A stretch of 13,942 nucleotides of DNA from Thiomonas sp. (GTDB lineage: Bacteria; Pseudomonadota; Gammaproteobacteria; Burkholderiales; Burkholderiaceae_C). A program made the position numbers and the translations under genes. The stretch covers positions 1 through 13,942 of the forward strand of contig JAQTVS010000036.1 of NCBI GenBank assembly GCA_028706735.1, written 5' to 3'. This document shows, piece by piece, positions 1-7,506 of this stretch (positions are counted from its first letter, which is position 1; every line of letters starts with the position of its first letter). A model generated the notes under the pieces. That model had not been told where the DNA came from, did no database searches, and worked only from the letters and a program-made list of their open reading frames with translations.

Positions 1-433
1 CCACGGCATAGGCCACCCAGGTGACGACGATCAGCAGGCTGATAGGCCACTCTAGTTCGGCGTATTCTTTGCCGCTGGTGATGCCCAGCGGATAGGTGAT
101 GGCGCACAGCACGATCACCGCGGTCCAGCCCCAGAAGGTGAACTCAGCCAGCTTCGGAGCGAACAGCGGCACCTGGCAGGTGCGCTGCACGATGTAGTAC
201 GAGGTGGCGAACAGCGCCGTGCCGCCGAAACCGAAAATCACCGCATTGGTGTGCAGCGGGCGCAAGCGCCCCCAGCTCAGCCACTCCATGCCATAGGTCA
301 TGTCGGGCAAGACCAGTTGCACCGCAATGAACACGCCAACCAGCATGCCCACCACGGCCCAGACCAGGGTCATGACGGTGAATTTGCGCACCAGCGCGTA
401 GTTGTAAGTTTGTTTAAGCGTCAGATCGCTCAT
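1..433 (-). CDS. ccoN: cbb3-type cytochrome c oxidase subunit I (CcoN), N-terminal part, cut by the window edge
   Basis: CcoN is the heme-copper catalytic subunit of the high-affinity cbb3 terminal oxidase in the inner membrane; it reduces O2 and pumps protons. The 144 visible residues start at ATG 433 with [18 protein letters not shown] and show about four hydrophobic segments (roughly 18-40, 63-82, 98-115, 130-144). The motif [17 protein letters not shown] at 56-71 carries His61, which in this family is the expected axial ligand of the low-spin heme b. A good ribosome site (AGGTGGAG, 444-437) supports the start. The gene follows ccoI and ccoS on the same strand but has its own 160-base leader with an FNR-type box, so it is probably the first gene of a separately controlled ccoNO(Q)P operon continuing beyond position 1. 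Identification is secure; only the first third or so of the protein is present. Confidence 0.95.
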   Translation of the reverse strand, partial: MSDLTLKQTYNYALVRKFTVMTLVWAVVGMLVGVFIAVQLVLPDMTYGMEWLSWGRLRPLHTNAVIFGFGGTALFATSYYIVQRTCQVPLFAPKLAEFTFWGWTAVIVLCAITYPLGITSGKEYAELEWPISLLIVVTWVAYAV

Positions 434-505
434 CTGCTCCACCTGTTGATAAGAAGAAATGAAACGTAATGTAGAGCATCGTCATTTACTTATAGACACA
501 TGAAG

Positions 506-519
506 TTGACATGTATCAA
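506..519 (-). promoter_or_regulatory. FNR/ANR-type box upstream of ccoN
   Basis: On the minus strand the sequence reads TTGATACATGTCAA, one mismatch from the FNR/ANR consensus TTGAT-N4-ATCAA. Its centre is 79.5 bases upstream of the ccoN start codon. Class II spacing (centre at -41.5) would put transcription start near 471 and the -10 hexamer at 483-478 (GACGAT, 3 of 6 matches). That leaves a leader of about 38 bases containing the ribosome site. cbb3 operons are classic FNR/ANR/FixK targets, so low-oxygen induction is the expected behaviour. The box is read directly from the sequence; activity and the exact start are inferred. Confidence 0.85.
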
Positions 520-593
520 CACATTTCTTTTGGTAAGGGTAAGCACTAGGGAAAGCCGTGTGTCAATGCGACAACCCGCCGCAGAACTCTGGC

Positions 594-800
594 TTATGGC
601 TTGGATTGCGTCGCGTCCGCATTCGCTGACTTGTCCGGCTTTGCCTCGGATTGCGGCGTGTCGTCGTCCATCAAAATGGCGTGCGCCGGGCCTTCCATAT
701 CGTCGAACTGGCCGCTGCGCGCCGCCCACCAAAGCACCCCCACGATCAGCAGCACCAGCACCACGCTGATGGGAATGAGGATGAGCAGTGAGCCTTCCAT
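594..800 (-). CDS. ccoS: cbb3-type cytochrome oxidase assembly protein CcoS
   Basis: This small inner-membrane protein (68 aa) is needed to insert cofactors, heme b and copper, into CcoN during cbb3 oxidase maturation. It has one N-terminal transmembrane segment (about residues 5-26, ILIPISVVLVLLIVGVLWWA) followed by the family signature RSGQFDDMEGPAHAILMDDD (29-48). The final 20 residues are a charged, low-complexity tail of variable type. It starts 9 bases after the ccoI stop, with AGGCG just upstream of the ATG, so ccoI and ccoS are almost certainly co-transcribed. The 160-base gap to ccoN includes a new FNR-type promoter. Length and signature are normal for the family. Confidence 0.95.
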   Translation of the reverse strand: MEGSLLILIPISVVLVLLIVGVLWWAARSGQFDDMEGPAHAILMDDDTPQSEAKPDKSANADATQSKP

Positions 801-809
801 GACACGCCT

Positions 810-3320
810 TCAGATCGTTTTCACCGGCCGCTCACGCCGCGCCAGGCGCGCCGCGTTGAGGACGACCAGCAGCGAGGAGGAACTCATGCCGACAGCGGCC
901 CAGACCGGGGTGATGTAACCCGCCACCGCCAGGGGAATCGCAATCAGGTTGTAGACCACGGCCCAGATCAGGTTCTGCCGCATCACTCCCACGGTGCGGC
1001 GCCCTGTGGCGACCAGTCGGGGCAAGGCCCGCATATCCGGGTGATGAAGGATGACATCCGCCCCGGCCCGCGCAATCGGCGCTGCACCCGCAAAGCTCAC
1101 TGACAGATCGGCGGCGGCCAGCACCGGGGCGTCATTCACCCCGTCGCCCACCATCGCCACCACCCTGCCCTGTGCGCGCCACGCCCGCACCCGCGCGAGC
1201 TTGTCTTCCGGACTCAGGCCGCCATCGGCGCGCGCAACACCCAGCTGCCTTGCCCAGGCCTGCACCGTGCGCTGCGCGTCGCCAGACAGGATGGCCACTT
1301 CGGCCCCGCTGCTGCGCAGGGCCCGCAGGGCATCCACCGCGCCGGGGCGCAGGGTTTCGGCGATGTCGAATACCGCCAGAGAACGCGCGTCCAGACTCAG
1401 GCCCAGACGGGTCAGCGGAATGTCGCTGTCATCAGGCGCCACCGCCTCGGCCACGCCGGAAAACGCCGCATTGCCCAGGCGCAGTGTCTGCCCGCGCCAC
1501 TGCGCCTGCATGCCGCCATGTGGCACGGCCTGCAGATCCTGGACGGCTTCGACCGGATCACCTTCGGCGGCGGATGCGGCAAATGCACGCGCCAGGGGAT
1601 GCAACACGCCCTGCTCCATGGCGCGCGCCAGGGCCAGCACCTGCTCCCGGCTGAAGTCGGCATCGAGCACCTGCACCTGCGCCACCGCGGGCTCGGCGGT
1701 GGTCAGCGTGCCGGTCTTGTCGAACAGCCACAGATCGACCTTGGGCGCGCGGTCAAGCGCATGGCCGCGCGCCAGCAGCACGCCATGCCGCGAGAGTTGT
1801 GCGGTGGACGCAGCCAGAGCCGCCGGCACGGCCAGCGACAAGGCGCAGGGGCAGCTCACCACCAGCACCGCCACCAGCGTGGGCACGATGCGTGACGGGT
1901 CGAGCCACCACCACAGCAACGCCGTGAGCGCGGCCACCAGCAGCAAGCCCAGCGTGAACCACTGCGCGGCGACATCTGCCAACTGCGCCGAGCGCGGCTT
2001 GCTCGCCAGCGCGTGCTGCATCAGCTCGACCATCTGCGCGATGCGCGTGCCCGCGCCGGTTTGCGTGGCGCGCAGCACCAGCGGGGATTGCCGGTTCATG
2101 CTGCCGGCCAGAATGGCGTCGCCCGCCTGTTTGTGCACCGCGCGGCTTTCTCCTGTGAGCAAGGCTTCATCCACTTGCGAGCTGCCAGCGATCACGACGC
2201 CGTCCACCGCTGCGGCGCTGCCGCTGGGCAATTCCACTTCGTCGCCCACACGCACCTGGGTGATGGCCACGCTGCGCCAGTCGTCCTCGGCGCTGGAGCG
2301 CACGCGCACGGCGGCGGGCAACTGCTCCATCAGTTCTTCTGCGGCGTTCAAGCTGCGCTGGCGCAGGCCGTCTTCGATCAGCCGCGCGGTGAGCAGCAGC
2401 GCGAGAAACATCACCACCGAATCGAAATACACATGGCTTTGCCCGTGCGACACACTCCACACACTGGCGGCAAACGCACTCCACAGCCCGAGGGTGACGG
2501 GCACGTCCATGCCCAGTCGGCGGTTGCGCACATCGCGCAGCGCCCCCATGAGGAAGGGCCAGCCGGAAAACAGCAGCGCGGGCAGCGTGAGCGCCAGGCT
2601 GCCCCACTGAAAAATGCCCTGCTCAGCGGAGTTCAGCCCCTCAGGGTCGATGTAGCCGGGCCAGGCGAACATCATCACCTGCATCATTGCCAGCCACGCC
2701 ACCAGGGTGCGCAAGATGGCCAGGCGCCGCGCGCGGCGATGGTTGAGTTCGCTTTGATGCCGCGCATTGGGCAGCGGGCGATACCCCACCTCGGCCAGCG
2801 CCTGAAATACCTGCGGCAGTTGCACCGTGCGCGCGTCCCATTGCAGCGCGACGCGGCGCGTGGAGTAGTTGACCGTGGCGGCCATCACCCCGGGAATGGC
2901 GCGCAGCCGCTGCTCAATCAGCCAGACGCAGGCGCCGCAGTGAATGCCGTCTACCGCGATCTGCGTGCTCCACTTGTCGTCGCCCAGCGTGGTGGCGTAA
3001 GCGGTGAGGAACGCGGGATCGGCCAAGGCCATCCATTGTTGATGCAGCCGGTCGATTTCTCCCGGCGGCAGCGCGGCAATGGCGCCCTCACCCGCGGTGC
3101 GGCGGTCGTAATACGCACACAAACCGCCCTGTACGATGATTTCCGCTGCCGCCGCGCAGCCTTGGCAGCAGAAGCTGCGCCACTGGCCGTCGAGCTCCAT
3201 GCGCACTGGCGCGTTGCCCAAGGGCAGGCTGCAGTGGTAGCAGCCCGATTCGGCTACGGGCCGCCCCGGCGCGCGCTCTGTTGCGGACACGCTGGACAGC
3301 GGAAGGCCTGGACTTGACAT
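810..3320 (-). CDS. ccoI: Copper-translocating P1B-type ATPase for cbb3 oxidase assembly (CcoI/FixI)
   Basis: This inner-membrane ATPase (836 aa) exports Cu(I) for assembly of the cbb3 binuclear centre. Residues 27-55 form a Cys-rich N-terminal metal region (CYHC at 27-30, CCQGC at 51-55). A heavy-metal-associated domain follows with GIHCGAC at 125-131. Membrane segments start near 200. The phosphatase motif TGES is at 389-392, the transmembrane metal-binding motif CPC at 490-492, the phosphorylation motif DKTGT at 534-538 (Asp534), the HP motif at 574-575 and the hinge GDGVND at 725-730. A last membrane pair carries MSSSS near 812-816. All catalytic motifs are intact, and CPC plus the double Cys-rich N-terminus fit the CcoI/FixI subgroup rather than CopA housekeeping pumps. 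The start is uncertain: the upstream FNR-type box predicts transcription beginning almost at this ATG, so either the mRNA is leaderless or GTG at codon 11 (3290) is used. Confidence 0.95.
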   Translation of the reverse strand: MSSPGLPLSSVSATERAPGRPVAESGCYHCSLPLGNAPVRMELDGQWRSFCCQGCAAAAEIIVQGGLCAYYDRRTAGEGAIAALPPGEIDRLHQQWMALADPAFLTAYATTLGDDKWSTQIAVDGIHCGACVWLIEQRLRAIPGVMAATVNYSTRRVALQWDARTVQLPQVFQALAEVGYRPLPNARHQSELNHRRARRLAILRTLVAWLAMMQVMMFAWPGYIDPEGLNSAEQGIFQWGSLALTLPALLFSGWPFLMGALRDVRNRRLGMDVPVTLGLWSAFAASVWSVSHGQSHVYFDSVVMFLALLLTARLIEDGLRQRSLNAAEELMEQLPAAVRVRSSAEDDWRSVAITQVRVGDEVELPSGSAAAVDGVVIAGSSQVDEALLTGESRAVHKQAGDAILAGSMNRQSPLVLRATQTGAGTRIAQMVELMQHALASKPRSAQLADVAAQWFTLGLLLVAALTALLWWWLDPSRIVPTLVAVLVVSCPCALSLAVPAALAASTAQLSRHGVLLARGHALDRAPKVDLWLFDKTGTLTTAEPAVAQVQVLDADFSREQVLALARAMEQGVLHPLARAFAASAAEGDPVEAVQDLQAVPHGGMQAQWRGQTLRLGNAAFSGVAEAVAPDDSDIPLTRLGLSLDARSLAVFDIAETLRPGAVDALRALRSSGAEVAILSGDAQRTVQAWARQLGVARADGGLSPEDKLARVRAWRAQGRVVAMVGDGVNDAPVLAAADLSVSFAGAAPIARAGADVILHHPDMRALPRLVATGRRTVGVMRQNLIWAVVYNLIAIPLAVAGYITPVWAAVGMSSSSLLVVLNAARLARRERPVKTI

Positions 3321-3355
3321 GCCTCACATCCTAAAAACAGCGCAGACCTTTCGGC

Positions 3356-3369
3356 TTGAGATGTATCAA
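3356..3369 (-). promoter_or_regulatory. FNR/ANR-type box and class II promoter upstream of ccoI
   Basis: The minus strand reads TTGATACATCTCAA, identical at 13 of 14 positions to the box upstream of ccoN. Exactly 22 bases downstream lies TAGGAT (3333-3328; 4 of 6 matches to TATAAT), the spacing of a class II FNR promoter. Transcription should then begin near 3321-3322, essentially at the annotated ATG (3320). The box sits in the 96-base gap between the hrpA stop and ccoI. I see no clear terminator for hrpA there. Confidence 0.82.
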
Positions 3370-3416
3370 GAAGTTTCTATCTATCGTCGCGGGTATTCCC
3401 GAATCCGCTGGCCGTC

Positions 3417-6400
3417 TCAACCTTCCCATTGCGCCCAGACCTTTTCCAGCCGCTTGAGCGACACCGGCATCGGCGTGCGCAGTTCCTGCGCAAACAGCGA
3501 AACGCGCAGCTCTTCAAGCAGCCAGCGCAGGTCTTGCAGCCGTTGCGGCAGGGCGCCGCGGTACTGCGCCGCCTCGCGCTGCCAGCGCGTCAACCAGGGG
3601 GCGAGTTGGCCACTGAGCTGGGCGTCGCGGGCGGGATCGGTGCGAAATTTATCCAGCCTCCGCCCGATGCCCTGGAGATAGCGCGGGAAATGGCCGATCT
3701 GCGCCGCAGGCGTTTGCGCGATGAATTGCGCTGGAAGCAGCAGTTGCAACTGCGCGCGGATATCGACGAGCAAAACCGGCTGATTCTTGAACCCGGCAAG
3801 CTTCTTCTGCACCTGTGCATTCTCATCCAGAATCTGCCCGGCAAGCCGCGCCACCTCTGCCGCGAGGAGCTGAAACCGCGGCTTGCCTTCGGCCAGACGC
3901 TGGGCAAAGGCGGCCTTGTCCGCGGGCCAGGGATCAGTCAGAAAAGCGCGGTCCAGCGCGGCATCAATGATCTGCGTGCGCAGCACATCGGCGGCGCCCA
4001 ACGCCATGAACAGCATGGCCGCCTGCTGAAAGCCGGGCAGGCTTTTTTCCGCATGCTTGATCTGGTCACGGAGCTGCAAGGCGAACAGGCGGCGCAAACC
4101 GCTGCGGTGCAGGCGCGCGGCTTCCTCGGCGGTGTCGAACACTTCGACATCCACACTGCCGCCCTTGTCCACCAGGGCGGGGAAGCCGATCAGGGTGTGC
4201 GCGCCGCGGCGCAGTTCCAGCAATTCCGGCAGGGCGTCGAAGCTCCAGTCGGTCAGGCCCTGGAGGGCGTCGGCTGCGGTGTTGCCCGGCGCGGCTTGGA
4301 TGGGTGTCGAGGCGGCGCCCGAACCGGCTGCGCCCGGGCCGGGCGCCGACGCATCGGCCTCGCGTTGCGGCAGTTTGGTGCGCAGCTTGGCGAGTTCGGC
4401 AAACGCGCTGCGCGAGGCCTGGCCGTGATCGGCGCGCAGTTTGTCGAGATCGCGGCCGGTGTCGATGCGCCGCCCGTGCGCGTCCATCACCTGAATATGG
4501 AAAAACAGATGCGGCCCCAGGGTTTCGAGCTTGAAGTCGCTGCGCTGCAACGCCAGCCCAGTGTGCTCGCGCACCAGATCGCGCAGGGCGTCGAGCAGGT
4601 CGCCCTGGCCGAACCGCTCGGCAGCGCTGAGTTGCTGCGCGAACTGCTCCGCGGTTTGCGGCAGGGGCACGAGCCGCGCGCGCGGACGCTGCGGCAGGCT
4701 CTTGAGCAGCGCCAGGGTCTTTTCCCTGAGCAGGCCGGGCACCAGCCATTGCAGCCGCTGCGCCGGAATCTGGTTGAGCGCCGCCAGCGGCGCCTGCACG
4801 GTGACGCCGTCGCGCGCGCCGCCGGGGTCGAAGGTGTAGTCGAGCTGCAGTTCCAGTGCGCCGAGCCGCAGGCGATTGGGAAATGCATCGGTGGTGATGC
4901 CGGCCGCCTCGTGGCGCATCAGTTCATCACGCTGCAAAAAAAGCAGTTTGGGCGCGGCGCGCATCGCGTCACGATACCAACGGTCGAAACTGGCGCCGCC
5001 ATGGACCTCGGCGGGCAGATGCTGGTCGTAAAAGGCGTAGATCAGTTCATCATCGACCAGCACGTCCAGACGCCGGGCCTTGTGCTCCAGATGTTCGATG
5101 TCGGCAATCAGCGCCCGGTTGTGGGTGAAGAAAGGCCAGCGGCAATCCCACTCGCCTTCCACCAGCGCCTGGCGTATGAAAATGTCGCGCGCCTGCGCCG
5201 CATCGAACCGGCCGAAATCCACGCGCCGCTGGTTGTAAACGACCAGGCCGTACAGCGTGGCGCGCTCGAACGCCGTCACCTGCGCCGGACGCTTTTCCCA
5301 ATGCGGGTCGAGCAAGCTGGTCTTGAGCAGATGCGCGCCGACTTGTTCCAGCCATTGCGGCTCGATGCGCGCCACGCCGCGGGCGTAGAGCCGCGTGGTT
5401 TCCACCAATTCGGCGGCCATGATCCAGCGGCCCGCCTTGCGGCCCAGCGGCGAGGAGGGGTGGATGGCGAAACGCAGGCCTCTTGCCCCCAGGTATTGCG
5501 GCTCCTCGTCGCCCTTGTAGCCCACGTTGCCCAGCAGCCCCGCAAGCAGGGCGCAATGAATCTGCTCGTAGGTCGCCGGGGCGGTGTTGAGCCGCCAGCC
5601 ATGTTCGGCCACCAGGGTGTGCAACTGGCTGTGGACGTCATGCCACTCGCGCAGGCGCAACGGCGAGAGGAACTGGCCGCGCAGCTCGGTCCACAGCTTG
5701 CGGTGCGATTTCTTGTGTTCGACCGCCGCGTTGTAATGCGCCCAGAGCTTGAGCCAGCCGAGGAACTCCGAGCGTTCGTCGGCAAATTTGCGGTGCGCCT
5801 CATCCGCCGCCTGCTGCGCCTCGGCGGGACGCTCGCGCGGGTCTTGCACCGACAGCGCGGCGGCGATGATCAGCACTTCGGTGAGCGCCTCGCGGCTGCG
5901 CGCCTCAAGAATCATGCGGCCGATGCGCGGGTCGAGCGGCAGCCCGGCCAGCTCGCGTCCGAGCGGGGTGAGCGCGTTGCGCTCATCCACTGCACCGAGT
6001 TCAGCGAGCAACTGGTAGCCGTCGGCAATCGCCTTGCCCGGCGGCGCGTCAATGAAAGGAAAGTCCTCGATCGCATCCAGCCCGAGCGACTTCATCCGCA
6101 GGATCACCGCCGCGAGCGACGAGCGCAGCACTTCCGGCAGGGTGAAGCGTGGCCGATTGTTGAAGTCGGCTTCCTCATACAACCGGATGCACACGCCATT
6201 GGCCACCCGCCCGCAGCGTCCGGCGCGCTGCTGCGCCGCGGCCTGGCTGATGGGCTCGACCTGCAGCATCTCCACCTTGTTGCGATAGCTGTAGCGCTTC
6301 ACCCGCGCCAGCCCGGCGTCGATGACGTAGCGGATGCCCGGCACGGTGAGCGAGGTCTCGGCCACATTGGTGGCCAGCACCACGCGCCGCGCGCCGCCGG

Positions 6401-7457
6401 TGGAAAACACCCGGTCCTGCTCGGCCTGTGACAGCCGCGAATAGAGGGGAAGAATCTCCACGGCCTGCCGCGAGGTTTCGAGATGGTGTTTGCGCAGCGC
6501 AGCCTCGGTGTCGCGGATTTCACGCTCGCCCGGCAGAAACACCAGAATGTCGCCCGAACCCAGCCGCCACAACTCGTCCACCGCGTCGCAGATCGCGGCG
6601 GCCTGGTCGCGGTCGTCGCCCTTGTCGATGCCAAAGGGACGCCAGCGCACTTCCACCGGATACAACCGCCCGGAAACTTCGATGACCGGCGCAGGGATCA
6701 TGGGCCCCCACGCTTCGCTGCCCCCCGAGGGGGCGCCGCCCGGCTTGGGGCGGCCCGGCGCCGGGACCAACGCCCCCCACGCTTCGCTGCCCCCCGAGGG
6801 GGCGCCGCCCGGCTTGGGGCGGCCCGGCGCCGGGCGGGGCATTGCGAAATGCTGCGCAAAGCGCTCGGCGTCGATGGTTGCGGAGGTGACGATGACCTTC
6901 AGATCCGGGCGCCGGGGGAGCAACTGCTTGAGGTAGCCCAGCAGCACGTCGATATTCAGGCTGCGCTCGTGCGCCTCGTCGATGATGATCGTGTCGTAAG
7001 CGCGTAGCAGGGGATCGCTCTGCGTCTCAGCCAGAAGGATGCCGTCGGTCATCAGCTTGATGGACGCTCCTGGCTGCAGCCGGTCATTGAAGCGCACTTT
7101 GTAGCCCGCGTGGACGCCGAGTTCGCTGCCCAGTTCCTGGGCAATCCGCCGGGCGATACTGACCGCCGCCAGCCGCCGCGGCTGGGTGTGGCCGATCAGC
7201 CCCTTGCCGCCCGCACCCAGGCCGCGTCCGATGGACAGCGCGATCTTCGGCAATTGCGTGGTCTTGCCCGATCCGGTTTCGCCGCAGACGATCACCACTT
7301 GGTGCTCTCGCAGCGCCCGCGCAATGTCCTCGCGCCGCAGCGAGACGGGCAGATCCTCCGGGAATTGCACCGTGCCCACCGGCGTGGCGAGCACCGGCGC
7401 ACGCGGGGTGGCGGGGCGGCGTGTGCGGGGCGTGCGTGCAGAGGTCTGTTCGGGCAT
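3417..7457 (-). CDS. hrpA: DEAH-box ATP-dependent RNA helicase HrpA, with an in-frame repeat insertion
   Basis: HrpA-family helicases unwind RNA in the cytoplasm and in E. coli have been linked to mRNA processing and to rescue of stalled or collided ribosomes. The protein (1346 aa from ATG 7457) has Walker A GETGSGKT (59-66), DEAH (160-163), SAT (192-194) and the arginine-finger motif QRAGRCGR (410-417). After the helicase core come the winged-helix/ratchet and OB-like parts and the long HrpA-specific C-terminal region. Length is typical (E. coli about 1300 aa). Unusually, residues about 206-255, between the two RecA domains, contain a 23-residue Gly/Pro-rich tandem repeat encoded by a dispersed DNA element. 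Where I recall E. coli HrpA running directly from RHF to IIEVSGRTYPVEVRY, this protein runs from QHFA through the insert to PVIEVSGRLYPVEVRW. A TTG at 7481 would add eight residues, but ATG 7457 is more plausible. No strong ribosome site is visible. It is divergent from argA. Confidence 0.95.
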   Translation of the reverse strand: MPEQTSARTPRTRRPATPRAPVLATPVGTVQFPEDLPVSLRREDIARALREHQVVIVCGETGSGKTTQLPKIALSIGRGLGAGGKGLIGHTQPRRLAAVSIARRIAQELGSELGVHAGYKVRFNDRLQPGASIKLMTDGILLAETQSDPLLRAYDTIIIDEAHERSLNIDVLLGYLKQLLPRRPDLKVIVTSATIDAERFAQHFAMPRPAPGRPKPGGAPSGGSEAWGALVPAPGRPKPGGAPSGGSEAWGPMIPAPVIEVSGRLYPVEVRWRPFGIDKGDDRDQAAAICDAVDELWRLGSGDILVFLPGEREIRDTEAALRKHHLETSRQAVEILPLYSRLSQAEQDRVFSTGGARRVVLATNVAETSLTVPGIRYVIDAGLARVKRYSYRNKVEMLQVEPISQAAAQQRAGRCGRVANGVCIRLYEEADFNNRPRFTLPEVLRSSLAAVILRMKSLGLDAIEDFPFIDAPPGKAIADGYQLLAELGAVDERNALTPLGRELAGLPLDPRIGRMILEARSREALTEVLIIAAALSVQDPRERPAEAQQAADEAHRKFADERSEFLGWLKLWAHYNAAVEHKKSHRKLWTELRGQFLSPLRLREWHDVHSQLHTLVAEHGWRLNTAPATYEQIHCALLAGLLGNVGYKGDEEPQYLGARGLRFAIHPSSPLGRKAGRWIMAAELVETTRLYARGVARIEPQWLEQVGAHLLKTSLLDPHWEKRPAQVTAFERATLYGLVVYNQRRVDFGRFDAAQARDIFIRQALVEGEWDCRWPFFTHNRALIADIEHLEHKARRLDVLVDDELIYAFYDQHLPAEVHGGASFDRWYRDAMRAAPKLLFLQRDELMRHEAAGITTDAFPNRLRLGALELQLDYTFDPGGARDGVTVQAPLAALNQIPAQRLQWLVPGLLREKTLALLKSLPQRPRARLVPLPQTAEQFAQQLSAAERFGQGDLLDALRDLVREHTGLALQRSDFKLETLGPHLFFHIQVMDAHGRRIDTGRDLDKLRADHGQASRSAFAELAKLRTKLPQREADASAPGPGAAGSGAASTPIQAAPGNTAADALQGLTDWSFDALPELLELRRGAHTLIGFPALVDKGGSVDVEVFDTAEEAARLHRSGLRRLFALQLRDQIKHAEKSLPGFQQAAMLFMALGAADVLRTQIIDAALDRAFLTDPWPADKAAFAQRLAEGKPRFQLLAAEVARLAGQILDENAQVQKKLAGFKNQPVLLVDIRAQLQLLLPAQFIAQTPAAQIGHFPRYLQGIGRRLDKFRTDPARDAQLSGQLAPWLTRWQREAAQYRGALPQRLQDLRWLLEELRVSLFAQELRTPMPVSLKRLEKVWAQWEG
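6705..6765. repeat. GC-rich dispersed repeat, copy A (inside hrpA)
   Basis: On the plus strand the unit reads CCCCCA, a short spacer, CCCCCCGAGGGGG (a 5-base hairpin), an arm, the 15-base core TTGGGGCGGCCCGGC (6745-6759) and a second arm. The arms pair over 6 bases (CCCGGC 6739-6744 with GCCGGG 6760-6765). Copy A is identical to copy B over all 61 bases, and the two form a 69-base-period tandem with an 8-base spacer. The unit has no stop codon in any of the six frames. In hrpA it is read as PAPGRPKPGGAPSGGSEAWG. Confidence 0.93.
6774..6834. repeat. GC-rich dispersed repeat, copy B (inside hrpA)
   Basis: This is the second tandem copy, identical to copy A over 61 bases and exactly 69 bases (23 codons) further on, so it keeps the hrpA frame. 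Its core is at 6814-6828. Here the arms pair perfectly over 9 bases, CCGCCCGGC (6805-6813) with GCCGGGCGG (6829-6837), three more than in copy A because copy A's right flank has been replaced by the spacer. The absence of any drift between copies suggests a recent duplication or gene conversion. Confidence 0.93.
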
Positions 7458-7494
7458 GGAAGACAACAAAATCGGAAGCAACCCGGCATTTTCG

Positions 7495-7500
7495 GATAAT
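7495..7500 (+). promoter_or_regulatory. Candidate -10 element for argA
   Basis: GATAAT matches TATAAT at 5 of 6 positions and ends 6 bases before the argA ATG, which would place transcription start at or next to the start codon. No convincing -35 hexamer is seen 16-18 bases upstream, and only a weak GGA (7494-7496) could act as a ribosome site. The whole hrpA/argA divergent region is only 49 bases (7458-7506). Confidence 0.4.
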
Positions 7501-7506
7501 CACAGC

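Noticed and set aside
1051..3317. Long plus-strand open frames (519 and 434 codons) opposite ccoI
   Set aside because: The ccoI reading is motif-complete across the whole span. The antisense translations are low-complexity and unrelated to known proteins.
3429..6431. A 1000-codon open frame on the plus strand opposite hrpA
   Set aside because: It is the codon-position shadow of a high-GC gene. Its Arg/Gln/Leu-rich translation resembles no family, while hrpA on the other strand has all helicase motifs.
6721..6834. The GC-rich hairpins inside hrpA as a transcription terminator
   Set aside because: No T-run follows on either strand, and the reading frame continues intact through both units into conserved HrpA sequence.
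7458..7481. TTG start of hrpA at 7481
   Set aside because: It would add eight hydrophobic residues not expected in the family and push the start into the presumed argA promoter. ATG 7457 is the more usual choice.
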